NCBI GenBank assembly: GCA_022578605.1
Contig: MU394058.1
Span: 620,001-684,000 of the forward strand
DNA: 64,000 nt
DNA from: Camillea tinctor
Taxonomy: Eukaryota > Ascomycota > Sordariomycetes > Xylariales > Xylariaceae
Reading direction: 5' to 3'
Part shown: positions 62,535-64,000 of the stretch, piece after piece
Numbering within the stretch: position 1 is the first letter of the stretch
Layout of the letters: the number at the start of each line of letters is the position of its first letter
The notes under the pieces: generated by a model
What the model was told of the DNA's origin: nothing
What the model saw: only the letters and a program-made list of their open reading frames with translations
Database searches by the model: none
Program-made: the position numbers and the translations under genes

Positions 62535-63286
62535 GCCTATAAATGAATATTTATGTTGATTCTGGGTAAGAGATACTTCGTACGGTAAAGAAAAGCCAGG
62601 GGAATGCTCAACTAAAGGTCAAGAACTGTCTCTAATTAGAATTTCGTACCTAGTTTATGTCTTCGGTACCTAGGTCGGGTCGATTTCTCATATAATTGCT
62701 GCCGATAAATCCGGGGAAATGAAAACTTGAGGTGAGCATTAGACTGTTCACCGTTAAGTCCTAGACATGTTGATATCACAAGGTGTGAAGTATGCGATGA
62801 GAGGCTAACGTAAGGTCGATCAACTACCGAAATGGTAAAACGTGTTGACATTCGTGAGTTTCTATTAAGTAGCGATATAAGCACAACCTAGCATAGGTTA
62901 TATCATCCAGTCCCGAACTTACATGAGCAGTTGTCGGTTACATACGTCTAGAAGTTTTGATAGATACCTCATATGGTACTGTTCAGGTTATAAAGTCTCG
63001 TGTGCATAATCATATATTTCATATAATTTCTTAGTACCACATAGCTTCATGCGAGTAACCTAGGTGAAAATGGCTGCTTACTCAAAGTGCAGGACTAGAA
63101 ATAATTGAGGCCGTCTCATCGCATCTTAGAGGCAAATGCGGCATAGGTTGGGATGAACCTACTTCCATCTTATAGCTTGAGTACAATTTCGTATCTATAT
63201 CGCGATGGTCGATCATGTAGGAAAATATATCCTCCATTCTTTTTTTCTCTTGGATGATATGTGACACTATAATTGATGAGTAGAGA

Positions 63287-63523
63287 TGTCGTTACTGGGT
63301 GTTTACTCAACGGCAGTAATACTGCTGTACGATTACGGAGCTGCCGATGCTTTATAGATTACTTTATAAGTCAGTAAATTTCCGAGAGTGGGCTTTATAC
63401 AGCTCTAAAACTTGATGTAAGGTTACTGGGATATCAATACTAGGCACGCGACGAGGTCTATACTACGACGAATCACGAGAGTCGTATCACGCAGTTTACT
63501 AGCTTAGACATTCCCCACCCCTC
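63287..63523 (-). mobile_element. Possible LTR plus polypurine tract of a retroelement on the minus strand
   Basis: Read on minus, a purine tract GAGGGGTGGGGAA (63523-63511) is followed at once by TGTCTAAGC, the arrangement of a polypurine tract and the first bases of a 3' LTR. The segment 63287-63510 would be a 224-bp LTR with 4-bp inverted ends TGTC/GACA. The adjacent 0.5 kb to the right, where the end of pol should lie, shows no recognisable RNase H or integrase frame, so if real it is badly decayed. The left boundary is a guess. Confidence 0.3.
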
Positions 63524-64000
63524 GAGCTGGTTGGCCGCTCATCAAACATGTATTCTAATGTGAGACTTATCCAGGGTATTCTTAGATCAGATTGGCCCTT
63601 GCAGCCCTACACTAATATGTACATACTAAGAGTGGTTCATTGTAACCCATGTACAATACTGCTGTGTAATTGTGACGGTGGCATCCACTATGATATACTG
63701 CAACTTCATCAACGTCTAAGACAATCCAACGGTTCGACAACCTACGCATGTAGATATTTGGGGCAATTACCTGCAACATACCATGCTCACACATGTTCAC
63801 CTTGTGACTTAATTGCTATTACTATATATTCACCGTGTCGCATGTATCACGCCTAGCGCTAACCAACTACATTGTGACAACGCTCCCCTCCCCCCTAAAA
63901 GAAAGGGGCCAAGTACTGTCATCTGAGACACATCTATAGCGTGCTTCGACACTGCCTTATAACGTTGGTTTGATGAACACACAGGAAAATCTTGGATTGG

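Larger units (their letters stand above)
62141..64000. other. TA-rich intergenic DNA, right window edge
   Basis: No coding exon is seen in 1.86 kb. Contains an (AT)8 repeat, two ACCTAGGT palindromes (62669, 63059) and a possible retroelement LTR/polypurine-tract junction near 63510. Confidence 0.5.

Overview
The window is nuclear DNA of a filamentous ascomycete (Pezizomycotina). The evidence is short GT-AG introns, long pyrimidine-rich leaders, and a HET-domain gene, 2EXR/F-box-like genes and a pisatin-demethylase-type P450, families typical of these fungi. The NDR kinase has an N-terminus very like Neurospora COT-1, which points to Sordariomycetes; I cannot place it lower. Thirteen protein genes have support. 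No rRNA, tRNA or CRISPR array was recognised.

Layout. 0-2 kb: mitochondrial class III CoA-transferase (-). 4.3-5 kb: single-pass membrane protein (+). 6.8-7.9 kb: TFIIB (+). 10.7-13.5 kb: a convergent pair of 2EXR/F-box-like genes. 13.6-16.9 kb: AT-rich, gene-free DNA with two probable LTRs. 16.9-18.6 kb: RSC7/SWP82-type chromatin remodelling subunit (+). 19.7-22.8 kb: 13-exon glutamine-dependent NAD+ synthetase (+). 22.8-37.4 kb: about 14.6 kb with no convincing coding exon. 37.4-38.4 kb: CLG1-like cyclin (+). 41.9-42.8 kb: FYV6/FAM192A splicing factor (+), convergent with TIM54 (-, 43.8-45.2 kb). 49.1-51.2 kb: COT1/NDR kinase (+). 52.4-53.1 kb: SF3A2/PRP11 (+). 56.1-62.1 kb: co-directional FSH1-type serine hydrolase, cytochrome P450 and HET-domain protein. 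62.1-64 kb: TA-rich tail with a possible LTR/polypurine-tract junction.

The window mixes conserved housekeeping genes (transcription initiation, chromatin, NAD synthesis, splicing, mitochondrial import, polarity kinase) with accessory segments at 10-16 kb and 53-64 kb. Two conserved splicing factors (FYV6, PRP11) and two regulators (CLG1-like cyclin, COT1) lie in the 37-53 kb part. The FSH1 hydrolase and P450 could belong to a small specialised-metabolism locus, but no backbone synthase is present. Intergenic DNA is unusually long and full of homopolymers, short tandem repeats and recurring short words (ACCTAGGT, TACTCCGTA). All exon joins were worked out by eye from GT-AG sites, frame continuity and family conservation.
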